Positions 34,441 through 43,444 of a stretch of DNA of 64,000 bases are shown here, one piece after another. The notes under the pieces are model-generated. The model was given only the letters and a program-made list of their open reading frames with translations. It did no database searches and was not told the origin of the DNA. The DNA is taken from assembly GCF_040685555.1 (NCBI RefSeq), contig NZ_JBFBIK010000025.1:12002-76001 (forward strand), read 5' to 3'. A program made the position numbers and the translations under genes. The number at the start of each line of letters is the position of its first letter. The stretch's first letter is position 1. This DNA comes from Sphaerisporangium sp040685555. Its GTDB lineage: Bacteria > Actinomycetota > Actinomycetes > Streptosporangiales > Streptosporangiaceae.

Positions 34441-36888
34441 CTATCGGTCGGCCCCGGCATTGCGCTGCCTCCGGCCGGACGCGGGCCTGTCCGCCTTCGC
34501 GGCTCCCGGGCCCGGTGAGCCGTCCTGCCCGCCGTCGTCGCCCTCCTCGCCGCCGACCCGGCTCTGCTCGGCGGCCCAGACCGCGACCTGCGCGCGGGAG
34601 TGGAAGCCGAGCTTGCTCAGGATGTGCTCGATGTGGCCCTCCGCCGTCCGCTGGGCGATCACCAGCGTCGTGGCGATCTCCTTGTTGCTCAGCCCCAGGG
34701 CGACCAGCCGGGCGATCTCCGTCTCCCTGCGGGTGAGCGGCGACGGCCGCACGGCTCCGTCGGCGCAGGGGGCGAGGAGCCCGCTGTCCTCAAGCGCGTA
34801 GGCGAGCGCCTCGTCCAGGGACAACCTCGCGCCCCGCTGCATGGCGGCCTTGTACGCCGGGTCGCCGAGGGCTTCGTGCACGCGGCGCCCGCATTCGTCG
34901 CGGTAGTAGATCAGATGCCCGAACCCGGCCATCGGCGTGCCGACCGTCTGCCAGACGCCCCGCAGGACCCCGAACAGCCGGGCCGCCCTCTCGAAGTCGC
35001 CCACGCCGGCGGCGATCCAGGCCAGGACCTCCAGGTTGATCCCCATGCCCTGCCAGTCGTGGAGCGAGCTGTCGAACCGCAGGCTCTCCTTCGCCAGGCA
35101 GGCGGCGGGCTCCGCGTTCCCCTGACGCCACCTCTCGATCGCGAGGGCCATCATCGCGTAGGCCCTGTGCCAGCGCTCCCCCCGCGCTTCGCAGGCCCGG
35201 AGCGCCTCCTCGCCGGCGGCGACGGCCCGTTCGGAGTCCCCTTCGTAGGAGTAGGCGAGGGAGAGCCTGGTCAGCGCCATGACATCCCCGACCTCGTCCC
35301 CCGCGGCCCGGAATGAGGCCAGCGCCTCCTCGAACAGCTTGATCGCCGGCTCGATGTCCCCCTGGTACATGCCCGCCATGCCCAAGTAGAGGGCGACATA
35401 GGCGAGTACCGAGTGGAGCCTCAGCCGCTCCCCCAGTGTCTGGCTCTCCTCCAGCATCACAAGGGCCGGGGGGATGTCCCCCTCGAGGATCGCCAGCCAG
35501 CCGGCGCCGCACAGTGCCCGTGCCCGCAGCTCGCAGGGCCGGGTGACCAGGGACAGCCCCTGGCCGAACAGGCGACGGCCCTCGTTGACGTGGTGGCTGG
35601 TCTTCCAGTGGTACAGCAGGTCGGTGACCGCGCGCAGGCCTTCCGCCGCCTCACCGTGGTCGAAGCTGGACCGCAGGGCGACTCGAAGGTTGCAGTGTTC
35701 CAGCCTTAAACGGACGAGCCATTCCACCTGCGAGCGCGTGAAGATCTGATCACGGGCCTTGGACGCCAGCTCCCGGTAGTACACGCGGTGACGCCGCCAC
35801 AGCGCCTCCTCGTCGCCCGACTCGCCCAGCCGGTCCCTGCCGTACTGCCGGATGGTCTCGAGCAACCGGTAACGGACCCCCGACGGGTGCTCCTCTCGGA
35901 CCAGCACGGACTTCTCCACGAGCCCGATCACCAGGTCGATGACGTCCTCGCGGACGATGCCGTCGCCGGAGCACACGGCCTCGGCCGCCTCCAGGTCCAG
36001 CCCGCCGCGGAAGACCGAGGTACGGGCCCACAACAGCCGCTCGGGCTCGGTGCACAGCTCGTAGCTCCAGTCGATCAGGGCCCGCAACGTCTGGTGGCGG
36101 GGCGACACCGTTCGCGATCCCGCCGTGAGCAGCCGGAACCGGTCTTCCAGCCAGTCGAGCAGCTGCTGGACCGACAGCGCGCGAAGCCGTACGGCCGCGA
36201 GCTCGATGGCCAGCGGGATGCCGTCCAGCCGCCGGCAGATCCGCTCGACCGCGTCCCTGTTGTCGTCCGTGACCGAGAACCCGGGCAGGACGGCCTCGGC
36301 CCGCTCCACGAACAGCCGTACGGCGTCGACCTTCGCCAGCGCGTCCGTCGACAGCCTGGCCGTGGCCGAATCGGGGACCGGCAGCGGAAGGACGGCCAGC
36401 GTCTGCTCGCCGCCGATCCGCAGCGGCTGCCTGCTGGTGGCGATGATCCGCAGCTCCGGCGAGGAGGCGAGGAGCTCCTCGGCGAGGAGGGCGCAGTCGT
36501 GCAGCAGGTGCTCGCAGTTGTCCAGGAGGATGAGCGCCTTCTTGTCACCCAGGTACTCGCTGACCGACTCCGCGGGGGACCGCGTGGACGTCTCCTCGAT
36601 CCCGAGGACTTCCGTCAGGGTGTGGGCGAGCAGATCGGGATCGGCCAGAGCGGCCAGCTCGGCGAGCCAGACGCCGTCGGGGAACGCCCGCTGCACCTCG
36701 GCGGCGACCCGGGTGGCCAGCCTGGTCTTCCCGACCCCGCCGACGCCGGTGAGGGTCACCAGCCGGGACCTGGACAACAGCGACTTGACGTCGGCCACTT
36801 CCTGCCGGCGTCCGACAAAGCTTGTCACCTCGGCAGGCAGCCTGCGCACCCGCCGTCGCTTCGAGGTGCTCGATGCCATACCGCTCAC
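34441..36888 (-). CDS. AfsR/LuxR-type NB-ARC transcriptional regulator
   Basis: 815 residues from GTG 36888 (GAGG five bases upstream; ATG 36879 and TTG 36891 are alternatives). An NB-ARC/AAA-like ATPase module comes first (P-loop GVGGVGKTR, Walker B LILLDNCEHLL, IIATSRQPL), then ~400 residues of TPR-like helices (ARALCGAGWLAILEGD, LAYVALYLGMAGMYQGD), then a C-terminal LuxR helix-turn-helix (LTRRETEIARLVALGLSNKEIATTLVIAQRTAEGHIEHIL). It is a multidomain signal-dependent activator. Its target is unclear: the flanking SDR gene is divergent and could be regulated. Confidence 0.9.
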   Translation of the reverse strand: MSGMASSTSKRRRVRRLPAEVTSFVGRRQEVADVKSLLSRSRLVTLTGVGGVGKTRLATRVAAEVQRAFPDGVWLAELAALADPDLLAHTLTEVLGIEETSTRSPAESVSEYLGDKKALILLDNCEHLLHDCALLAEELLASSPELRIIATSRQPLRIGGEQTLAVLPLPVPDSATARLSTDALAKVDAVRLFVERAEAVLPGFSVTDDNRDAVERICRRLDGIPLAIELAAVRLRALSVQQLLDWLEDRFRLLTAGSRTVSPRHQTLRALIDWSYELCTEPERLLWARTSVFRGGLDLEAAEAVCSGDGIVREDVIDLVIGLVEKSVLVREEHPSGVRYRLLETIRQYGRDRLGESGDEEALWRRHRVYYRELASKARDQIFTRSQVEWLVRLRLEHCNLRVALRSSFDHGEAAEGLRAVTDLLYHWKTSHHVNEGRRLFGQGLSLVTRPCELRARALCGAGWLAILEGDIPPALVMLEESQTLGERLRLHSVLAYVALYLGMAGMYQGDIEPAIKLFEEALASFRAAGDEVGDVMALTRLSLAYSYEGDSERAVAAGEEALRACEARGERWHRAYAMMALAIERWRQGNAEPAACLAKESLRFDSSLHDWQGMGINLEVLAWIAAGVGDFERAARLFGVLRGVWQTVGTPMAGFGHLIYYRDECGRRVHEALGDPAYKAAMQRGARLSLDEALAYALEDSGLLAPCADGAVRPSPLTRRETEIARLVALGLSNKEIATTLVIAQRTAEGHIEHILSKLGFHSRAQVAVWAAEQSRVGGEEGDDGGQDGSPGPGAAKADRPASGRRQRNAGADR

Positions 36889-37117
36889 CAATGCCTCACA
36901 TCGACACCGGGTACCGAATCAGCGTGCGGCACACGAGTCGACATAAGTCAGGCTATGCCCAGGCCGTTTTGGAACCGACGTCCCCAGCGCACCGATCGTC
37001 CCAGGTGACCGCAAAGGTTTGGCATGCGGATGACCACCTTGCCGCTGGCCGGCGGGCCTCGAAACGCGCGGAAAAACCGGACACAGGCTGTCTGGTATCG
37101 CTGACAGCATTTCCTCC

Positions 37118-38041
37118 ATGACATCCACAAGGGGACCACTCACGGGAAAGGTCGCGCTGGTCGCCGGGGCCACGCGCGGCGCCGGGCGGGGGATCGCGAG
37201 GGAGCTGGGCGCGGCCGGCGCCACGGTGTACGTCACCGGGCGCACCACGCGCGAGCGGCGTTCGGAGATGAACCGCCCGGAGACGATCGAGGAGACCGCC
37301 GAGCTGATCACCTCCGCCGGGGGGACGGCGATCGCGATCCAGGTCGACCACCTGGAACAGGACCAGGTCAAGGCGCTGGCGGAGCGGATCGACCGGGAGC
37401 AGGGCCGGCTCGACGTGCTGGTGAACAACATCTGGGGCTCGGAGTCGCTCTTCGAATGGCACTCCAAGCTGTGGGAGCACAACCTCGACGCGGGGCTGCG
37501 CCTGCTCCGGCTGGCCATCGACACCCACCTCATCACCGACCACTACGCGCTGCCGCTGCTGATCAGGCGGCCGGGCGGGCTGCTGGTGGAGGTCACCGAC
37601 GGCGTTCCCGAGTACAACGACAGGCACTACCGGCTGTCGGCCTTCTACGATCTCGCCAAGACCTCGGTGATCCGGCTGGCGTTCGGCCAGGGCGAGGAGC
37701 TGCGGCCGTACGGCTGCACGGCCGTCGCGCTCACCCCGGGGTGGCTGCGCTCGGAGCTGATGCTGGAGCACTACGGGGTCACCGAGGCGAACTGGCGGGA
37801 CGGGGCCGAGCGCGACCCCCACTTCGCGATCTCGGAGACGCCCGCCTACGTCGGGCGGGCGGTGGCGGCCCTCGCCGCCGACCCCGACGTCGCCCGGTGG
37901 AACGGCCGGGCACTGTCCAGCGGGCAGCTCGCCCAGATCCACGGCTTCACCGACGTGGACGGGAGCCGTCCGGACGCCTGGAGGTACCTCACCGAGGTGG
38001 TGGACGAAGGCAAGCCCGCCGACGTCACCGGTTACCGCTGA
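37118..38041 (+). CDS. SDR family oxidoreductase
   Basis: 307 residues. Cofactor loop GATRGAGRGIA near the N terminus, VNNIWG in place of the usual NNAG, and the catalytic YDLAK. The Arg after the first strand (GRTTRERR) favours NADP. This subgroup (~300 residues with HSKLWEHNLDAGLRLLRL) is common in actinomycetes, with unknown substrates. It is divergent from the LuxR-type regulator, and its last 10 bases overlap the convergent WYL regulator gene. Confidence 0.87.
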   Translation: MTSTRGPLTGKVALVAGATRGAGRGIARELGAAGATVYVTGRTTRERRSEMNRPETIEETAELITSAGGTAIAIQVDHLEQDQVKALAERIDREQGRLDVLVNNIWGSESLFEWHSKLWEHNLDAGLRLLRLAIDTHLITDHYALPLLIRRPGGLLVEVTDGVPEYNDRHYRLSAFYDLAKTSVIRLAFGQGEELRPYGCTAVALTPGWLRSELMLEHYGVTEANWRDGAERDPHFAISETPAYVGRAVAALAADPDVARWNGRALSSGQLAQIHGFTDVDGSRPDAWRYLTEVVDEGKPADVTGYR

Positions 38042-39009
38042 CCACCAGTGCCGTACAGGGCCGTCAGCCGCCGCGCGGCGTCCTCCAGGCGGGCGCGGAG
38101 CGACGGCGGGTCCAGCACCTCGGCCTCCGGGCCGAGCCGCAGCAGCACGCCGTAGGCCACCTCCAGGGACTCGACGGGCAGGCGGGTGACCACCCAGCCC
38201 CGCTCGTCGGGCTCCCCCGCGGCGGCGAGGGCCTGCCGGGACGCCGGCGGCTCGACGGTCGCCCTGAGCACGCGCAGCCCATCGGGGCTCACCCGCAGCG
38301 TGACCTGCTCGACCAGCAGCGAGGCGAGGAACTCGGCCACCCCTGCCGTCCAGAACGCGAGCAGGTCGAACCCCTCGTCCCGGACGAACCCCTCGCCGGG
38401 CACCGTGACCGAGACGACCCGGTCCACCCGGTAGGTCCGGTAGTCCTCCCCCACCTGCCCGACGAGGTACCAGACACCGTTCTTGAGCACGAGCCCGTAC
38501 GGGCGGACCGTCCGGGTCACCTCTCGGCCGCGCCGGTAGCGGAGCTCGACGACCCGGTCCTGCCAGACCGCCCGCGCCAGATCGGCGAGGAGCGGCGGCG
38601 GGCCGGCGTCGGCGAACCATCCCGGGGTGTCGAGGTGGAACCGCTGCCCGGCACGCGCCGACGCGTCCCGCAGGCCGGGCGGCAGGGCGGCGAGCACCTT
38701 GAGCCGGGCGGACGACACGGCCTCGGCCAGCCCCATGTCCCTCATCGGCCCCGCCAGCCCGGACAGGAACAGCGCCTCCGCCTCGGCCCTGCTCAGCCCG
38801 GTCAGCCGTGTACGGTAGCCGCCGACCAGCCGGTAGCCGCCGCGCCGCCCCCGGTCGGCGTACACCGGCACTCCGGCGGCCGAGAGCGCCAGCACGTCAC
38901 GCGAGACCGTGCGCTCCGAGACCTCCAGCTCGCGGGCCAGCTCGGCGGCCGTCATCGTGTCCCGCGACTGCAGCAGCAACACCAGCGAGATCAACCGGGA
39001 AGCACGCAC
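38032..39009 (-). CDS. WYL-domain transcriptional regulator (YafY family)
   Basis: 325 residues from GTG 39009, the only start that gives the standard N terminus RASRLISLVLLLQSRDTMTAAELARELEVSERTVSRDVLALSAAGVPVYADRGRRGGY (HTH_11). The central WYL domain is VVELRYRRG...RPYGLVLKNGVWYLVGQV, followed by a C-terminal WCX-like extension. No other gene on its strand is attached. It is divergent from the methyltransferase gene at 39115, a likely target. The GGAAGG directly abuts the start, so initiation may be unusual or leaderless. Confidence 0.88.
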   Translation of the reverse strand: MRASRLISLVLLLQSRDTMTAAELARELEVSERTVSRDVLALSAAGVPVYADRGRRGGYRLVGGYRTRLTGLSRAEAEALFLSGLAGPMRDMGLAEAVSSARLKVLAALPPGLRDASARAGQRFHLDTPGWFADAGPPPLLADLARAVWQDRVVELRYRRGREVTRTVRPYGLVLKNGVWYLVGQVGEDYRTYRVDRVVSVTVPGEGFVRDEGFDLLAFWTAGVAEFLASLLVEQVTLRVSPDGLRVLRATVEPPASRQALAAAGEPDERGWVVTRLPVESLEVAYGVLLRLGPEAEVLDPPSLRARLEDAARRLTALYGTGGQR

Positions 39010-39114
39010 CCTTCCATCTTGACCTCTCAGCGTGCCGGCCGTCCTCCCAGCCGGCGCGGGCAGCGAGCTGAAAAGCATGTGCGACCGTCCGGGCGGGCGT
39101 GCCACGATCGGGCG

Positions 39115-39813
39115 ATGAAGATGGAATGGGCTCTTGACGAGCTGGCCTACGCGGGACCCGAGCACCTCGACCCCGGCTTCGTCGCCGGGTTCGACCGCAA
39201 GCAGGGCAGCCCGGACCCCACCGGGGACCTCGCCGTGCTGGGCGAGCACGGCGTCGACGAGACGGCGACCGTCGTGGACCTCGGCGCCGGGACAGGGCGG
39301 TTCACCCTGGCCGCCGCGCTCCGCTTCCGGCGCGTGGTGGCGGTGGACGTCTCCCCGGCGATGGGGAACCACCTGCGCGACCGCGCCGCCGAGGCCGGGC
39401 TCTCGAACGTCGAGGTCGTACGGGCGGGCTTCCTGTCGTACGAGCACTCGGGCCCGCCGGCGGACGCCGTCTACACGCGCCATGCCCTCCACCAGCTCCC
39501 CGACTTCTGGAAGGCGGTCGCGCTCGACCGCGTAGCCCGGATGCTGCGACCGCGCGGCGTCCTGCGCCTGCACGACCTGATCTTCGATTTCCGGCCGGCC
39601 GAGGCCGGCGAGGTCCTCGACCGCTGGCTCGACGGCGCGGTGGACGATCCGCGGCAGGGATACACCCGCGAGGACTACGCGGAGCACCTCCGCACCGAAT
39701 ACAGCACCTTCCGGTGGCTGCTCGAACCCATGCTGGAGGCGGCGGGCTTCGAGATCGTCGACGCCGCCTACGGCCAGTCCATCTATGGGACCTACACCTG
39801 CGTCAAACGCTGA
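39115..39813 (+). CDS. SAM-dependent methyltransferase (class I)
   Basis: 232 residues. Motif I is VVDLGAGTGRFTLAAAL, motif II VVAVDVSPAM and post-I DAVYTRHALHQLPDFWKAVALDRVARMLRPRGVLRLHDL. It resembles small-molecule or UbiE-type methyltransferases. It starts 105 bases from the divergent WYL regulator. Substrate unknown. Confidence 0.85.
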   Translation: MKMEWALDELAYAGPEHLDPGFVAGFDRKQGSPDPTGDLAVLGEHGVDETATVVDLGAGTGRFTLAAALRFRRVVAVDVSPAMGNHLRDRAAEAGLSNVEVVRAGFLSYEHSGPPADAVYTRHALHQLPDFWKAVALDRVARMLRPRGVLRLHDLIFDFRPAEAGEVLDRWLDGAVDDPRQGYTREDYAEHLRTEYSTFRWLLEPMLEAAGFEIVDAAYGQSIYGTYTCVKR

Positions 39814-39830
39814 CGATCTTTAAGGTTTGA

Positions 39831-39840
39831 CTTATATAAG
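39831..39840. promoter_or_regulatory. AT-rich palindrome before arsR-type gene
   Basis: A 10-base palindrome CTTATATAAG lies 11 bases before the ArsR start in an AT-rich island, with TTTGACTT just upstream. It is plausible as an overlapping -10 region and ArsR operator. Confidence 0.4.
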
Positions 39841-39851
39841 CGGCAACTGCC

Positions 39852-40250
39852 ATGCTGGCCCGCGTGCACGCGTTCGACGTCCTCGGGGACCCGGTCCGGC
39901 GCCGGATCCTTGAGCTGCTCGCCGACGGCGAGCGGTCGGCCGGCGAGGTCGGCGAGATCGTCCAGGAGGAGTTCGGTATCTCCCAGCCCGGGGTGTCGCA
40001 GCACCTTCGGGTGCTCCGCGAGAACGGGTTCGCGACGGTCAGGGCCGAGGGCGCCAGACGCCTGTACGCCGTGGACCCTGCGCCCCTTCGGGAGATCGAC
40101 GTGTGGCTGGAGCGCTACCGGCGGTTCTGGAGCCAGGGGCTGGACGCCCTCGGCACCGAGCTCGCGCGGGGGCGGCGCGACCGTCGCGCGAAGGATCTGG
40201 CGAGCGCGTCACCGGACAACCCCCTCGACCCAGAGCAGGAGACCTCATGA
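39852..40250 (+). CDS. ArsR family transcriptional regulator
   Basis: 132 residues with the winged helix VLGDPVRRRILELLADGERSAGEVGEIVQEEFGISQPGVSQHLRVLRENGFATVRAEGARRLYAVD. No metal-binding cysteines of the ELCV type are present, so it belongs to the non-metal branch commonly paired with AHSA1 proteins. It forms an operon with the VOC and AHSA1 genes (ATGA overlap with the next gene). It probably represses the operon. Confidence 0.9.
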   Translation: MLARVHAFDVLGDPVRRRILELLADGERSAGEVGEIVQEEFGISQPGVSQHLRVLRENGFATVRAEGARRLYAVDPAPLREIDVWLERYRRFWSQGLDALGTELARGRRDRRAKDLASASPDNPLDPEQETS

Positions 40251-40636
40251 TCAAAATCGCATTGACCAGCGTGTTCGTCGACGACCAGGCCAAGGCCCTC
40301 GCGTTCTACACCGACATCCTCGGCTTCGCGATGAAGCATGACGTCCCGGTCGGAGAGGACCGCTGGCTCACCGTGACCTCCCCCGCCGGGCCCGAAGGCA
40401 TCGAGCTGCTCCTTGAGCCGAACGGCAACCCGATCGCCACGACCTACCAGCAGGCGCTCTTCGAGTCCGGGATCCCCGCCACCTCGTTCGCCACCGACGA
40501 CATCCACGCCGAGTTCGAGCGGATGAAGGCGCTCGGCGTGGTCTTCACCATGGAGCCGACGGAGATGGGCCCGGTGACCCAGGCGGTGTTCGACGACACC
40601 TGCGGCAACCTCATCAGCCTGACCCAGCTCGGCTGA
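40247..40636 (+). CDS. VOC family (glyoxalase-like) protein
   Basis: 129 residues starting MIKIALTSVFVDDQAKALAFYTDILGF, the standard VOC opening, with DIHAEFERMKALGVVFT and FDDTCGNLISLTQL closing the second beta-alpha-beta-beta-beta module. Cytoplasmic; could be a lyase, dioxygenase or drug-binding protein. Start overlaps the arsR stop. Confidence 0.9.
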   Translation: MIKIALTSVFVDDQAKALAFYTDILGFAMKHDVPVGEDRWLTVTSPAGPEGIELLLEPNGNPIATTYQQALFESGIPATSFATDDIHAEFERMKALGVVFTMEPTEMGPVTQAVFDDTCGNLISLTQLG

Positions 40637-40679
40637 CGGCCCGCCCGGCGCTCCACCGCGACGAAAGGCACCACGGCAC

Positions 40680-41339
40680 ATGACCGACGTGTTCGGCAAG
40701 GACGACCCGATCTCGGGCACCGAGCGCGAGCTCGGCAGCCGGCACCGCGACGGGGGCGAGACGCGGACCATCCTGATGCGACGGCGCTACGACGCCGAGG
40801 TCGAGGACGTCTGGGACGCCTGCACCGACCCCGACCGGCTGAGCCGCTTCTTCATGAAGCCCTCCGGCGACCTCCGGCAGGGCGGCACGTTCAGCTTCGA
40901 AGGCAACGCCGGCGGCAGGATCCTGCGCTGCGAACCGCCCCGGCGCCTCACGGTCACCTGGGTGTACGGGGAGGCGGGCGACCTTCCGGAGGACCAGGTC
41001 GAGCTGCGGCTGTCGCCCAGCGGCGACGGCACCGAGCTGGAGCTCGAACACTCCTCGTTCGGCAAGATCACCGGCTTGCTCCTCAACGATCCCGAGAAGG
41101 GCCTGTGGGGCCTCGGCGCCGGCTGGGAGCTGGGCCTGATCGCGCTCGGCACGTACCTTCGCGGGGAGTTTCCGGACGTCGCTCCCGCCGAGATCGGGAA
41201 CATGCCGGAGATCACCGACCTGGCCGACCGGATCAGCCTCGCCTGGGCGGCGGTGCTCGACAAGGCCGCGCCCGGCTCGGCCGCGAGCACGGCGTCCGAC
41301 TCGGCTGCGAGCACGACGTCCGATGAGGACCCGGCCTGA
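40680..41339 (+). CDS. SRPBCC/AHSA1 domain protein
   Basis: 219 residues. The START-like fold is recognisable as RRRYDAEVEDVWDACTDPDRLSRFFMKPSGDLRQGGTFSFEG and RLTVTWVYGE. The C-terminal ~25 residues are Ala/Ser/Asp repeats (AASTASDSAASTTSDED) and likely disordered. ArsR-VOC-AHSA1 gene sets are common; the role is probably binding or degrading a hydrophobic molecule. A hairpin terminator follows. Confidence 0.87.
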   Translation: MTDVFGKDDPISGTERELGSRHRDGGETRTILMRRRYDAEVEDVWDACTDPDRLSRFFMKPSGDLRQGGTFSFEGNAGGRILRCEPPRRLTVTWVYGEAGDLPEDQVELRLSPSGDGTELELEHSSFGKITGLLLNDPEKGLWGLGAGWELGLIALGTYLRGEFPDVAPAEIGNMPEITDLADRISLAWAAVLDKAAPGSAASTASDSAASTTSDEDPA

Positions 41340-41357
41340 CCTTTTGCCGCCTTAGAG

Positions 41358-41386
41358 CCCCGGCGCCGCTGGCGGGCGCGCCGGGG
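41358..41386 (+). terminator. Hairpin terminator after AHSA1 gene
   Basis: Nine-base perfect stem CCCCGGCGC/GCGCCGGGG with an 11-base loop, starting 19 bases after the AHSA1 stop and followed by a short pyrimidine-rich stretch with CTTTT. Confidence 0.65.
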
Positions 41387-41389
41387 TAT

Positions 41390-42017
41390 TGCCCTTTTCA
41401 TAGCGATCTTATTGGCGATTCGCTGACATAATCCGAATCGCTTCCCCTGCTGCGGGTCATCACGTCTCACTGCTTAAATGCGAAGCCTTCCGATTGCCAG
41501 GGAATGGTAATAATAGAGGGCCTTGCCGATTCACATGATCCTTAGGGCGGATCGGCCCGCCGATAAGCCAGGCCAGCATGTCTTAATATTTCGCGACAAA
41601 TCCCGATTTATACCCCGAGCCGACACGCCCGATGAGCCGGATGTCGCCGACGGCCACTCCCATGATCAGCGACCGGACGGGCACCATACCACCAGGTCAC
41701 CGACCCCGACATCGATCGGCGAAGAACGATCACGTCCGGACAAAACACTTTTTGGAGTTCCTCCTGAAACGGGAAGTCCGCGAAGCTTAGACGGACATGA
41801 GTAGCGTTGGGGTGTTTGTACGGGTACCGCTCGTGGAACCGTATCCGTAGACCGAGGCCATGATTCGCGGAGGATCACAGAAGGCGTTGTTTCTGGCAGT
41901 CCGACCGATATCAGCGATATACGTGTGGCTAGTCTGTGATGGGTGAGTTAGGAGATTTGAGACGCACGCACCCCTTGAAAGGATCCAGCACGTCGGCCGC
42001 CTTGAGAGGAGAGCCCG
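41390..42017. other. Long AT-richer leader before the poly(amino acid) operon
   Basis: About 630 bases with clearly lower GC than the flanks and no convincing coding frame. It holds the promoter region of the aminotransferase-NRPS pair; a GAGAGGAGAG ribosome-binding region lies just before 42018. A 93-residue plus-strand ORF at 41523-41804 lacks third-position GC bias and was not called. The length suggests extensive regulation or a transcribed leader. Confidence 0.5.
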
Positions 42018-43400
42018 ATGACTCTGGCCGATCGCAGCGCCAAATCCACCACGTTGCCCTATCCCTATGTTGAGAGTGATCTTCCAGGCCCGCGCTCCGC
42101 GGAACTGCTCGCCCGGCAGGCTCAGCGGGAGTCGAACGCGCGGACCTACCCGCGCCGCCTTCCCCTGGCCATCGCCGACGCATCCGGCAGCTTCCTGCGC
42201 GACCTCGACGGCAACACCTTCATCGACTTCCTGACCGGCGCGGGGGTCCTGTCGCTCGGGCACAACCACCCCGAACTGGTACGAGCCGTGACCGGACAGC
42301 TCAACCGCCTCACGCATGGCCTCGACTTCCCGACGCCGGCCAAGGACGCGTTCACCGAGGCACAGCTGTCCATGCTGCCCCCGGGCCTGCGCGACAGCAT
42401 GAAGATCCATTTTTGCGGGCCCTCGGGAGGTGACGCCGTCGATGCCGCGATCAAGCTCTGCAAGATCGCGACCGGCCGGGGAGACGTCATCGCCTTCCAG
42501 GGCGGGTTCCACGGCAGCGGCCACGCGGCGATGGCCCTCAGCGGGCTCGTACGGCAGAAGCAGCCCGTACGAAACGGTGTCCCGGGGATCCACTTCTTCC
42601 CCTACTCGTACTGCACCCGCTGCCCGCTCGGCCTCATGCCCGAGACGTGCGGCACCAACTGCGCCGGACACCTCGAACAGTCGCTGCACGACAAGAACGG
42701 CGGCATCCCGCTGCCGGCCGCGGTGATCCTGGAGATGGTGCAGGGCGAAGGCGGGGTGATCCCGGCCCGCAAGGAGTTCGTCCAGCGGGTGCGCGCTCTG
42801 ACCCGCGAGCTCGACATCCCGCTCATCGTGGACGAGGTGCAGACCGGATGCGGGCGTACGGGTACCTGGTTCGCCTTCGAGCAGTACGACATCGAACCCG
42901 ATGTGATCGTCGCGTCCAAGGCCCTGAGCGGCATCGGCCTCCCGGTCGCGATCATCATGTACGACCAGCGGCTGGACGTCTGGGCACCGGGCGCGCACAT
43001 CGGGACCTTCCGGGGTAACCAGCTGGCGTTCGCCGCCGGAGCCGAGGCCGTGCGCATCATGCGGCGCGACGACGTGCTGGCCAACGTCCGGGAGCGCGGC
43101 GAGCAGATCGCCGACCGGCTCGCCATGCTGCCGAAGAACCCGTGGGTGCGCGAGGTGCGCGGCCTCGGCCTGATGTGGGGAGTCGAGCTCGCCGATCCGC
43201 TCGACGGGAGCCCGGCCACCGAGCTGGCGCACGAGGTACAGGCCGCCGCGCTGCGCCGAGGGCTGATCATCGAGCTCGGCGGGCGTGACGACTGCGTCCT
43301 GCGGATCCTCCCTCCGCTGAACGTGAGCGCCGACGTCGTCGACACCGCGTGTTCCATCCTCGTCGACGCCATCGACGAGCGCTGCCTGGTGGCGGCCTGA
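42018..43400 (+). CDS. Diaminobutyrate--2-oxoglutarate-type class III aminotransferase
   Basis: 460 residues. A class III PLP aminotransferase with DGNTFIDFLTGAGVLSLGHNHP, the pyridoxal segment LIVDEVQTGCGRTGTWFAFEQYDIEPDVIVASKALSGIGLP (lysine K301) and a Cys-rich YCTRCPLGLMPETCGTNC insert seen in diaminobutyrate/4-aminobutyrate-type enzymes. It would make L-2,4-diaminobutyrate from aspartate semialdehyde and glutamate. No ectA or ectC follows, so ectoine synthesis is unlikely. It is 44 bases upstream of the NRPS, which suggests it supplies that enzyme's monomer. Confidence 0.85.
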   Translation: MTLADRSAKSTTLPYPYVESDLPGPRSAELLARQAQRESNARTYPRRLPLAIADASGSFLRDLDGNTFIDFLTGAGVLSLGHNHPELVRAVTGQLNRLTHGLDFPTPAKDAFTEAQLSMLPPGLRDSMKIHFCGPSGGDAVDAAIKLCKIATGRGDVIAFQGGFHGSGHAAMALSGLVRQKQPVRNGVPGIHFFPYSYCTRCPLGLMPETCGTNCAGHLEQSLHDKNGGIPLPAAVILEMVQGEGGVIPARKEFVQRVRALTRELDIPLIVDEVQTGCGRTGTWFAFEQYDIEPDVIVASKALSGIGLPVAIIMYDQRLDVWAPGAHIGTFRGNQLAFAAGAEAVRIMRRDDVLANVRERGEQIADRLAMLPKNPWVREVRGLGLMWGVELADPLDGSPATELAHEVQAAALRRGLIIELGGRDDCVLRILPPLNVSADVVDTACSILVDAIDERCLVAA

Positions 43401-43444
43401 GCCGGTCCGGCACCAGGGCATCTGTGGTGGTTGATGGAGGCAGC

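Noticed and set aside
35788..37008. 406-residue plus-strand frame
   Set aside because: Opposite the NB-ARC/LuxR regulator, whose P-loop and HTH are unambiguous.
41523..41804. 93-residue plus-strand ORF in the leader region
   Set aside because: Lacks third-position GC bias and a ribosome-binding site; no domain.
42018..43400. ectB of an ectoine operon
   Set aside because: No ectA, ectC or ectD next to it; the following gene is a Pls-type NRPS.
41787..43421. 544-residue minus-strand frame opposite the aminotransferase
   Set aside because: Antisense to a clear class III aminotransferase and without any domain.
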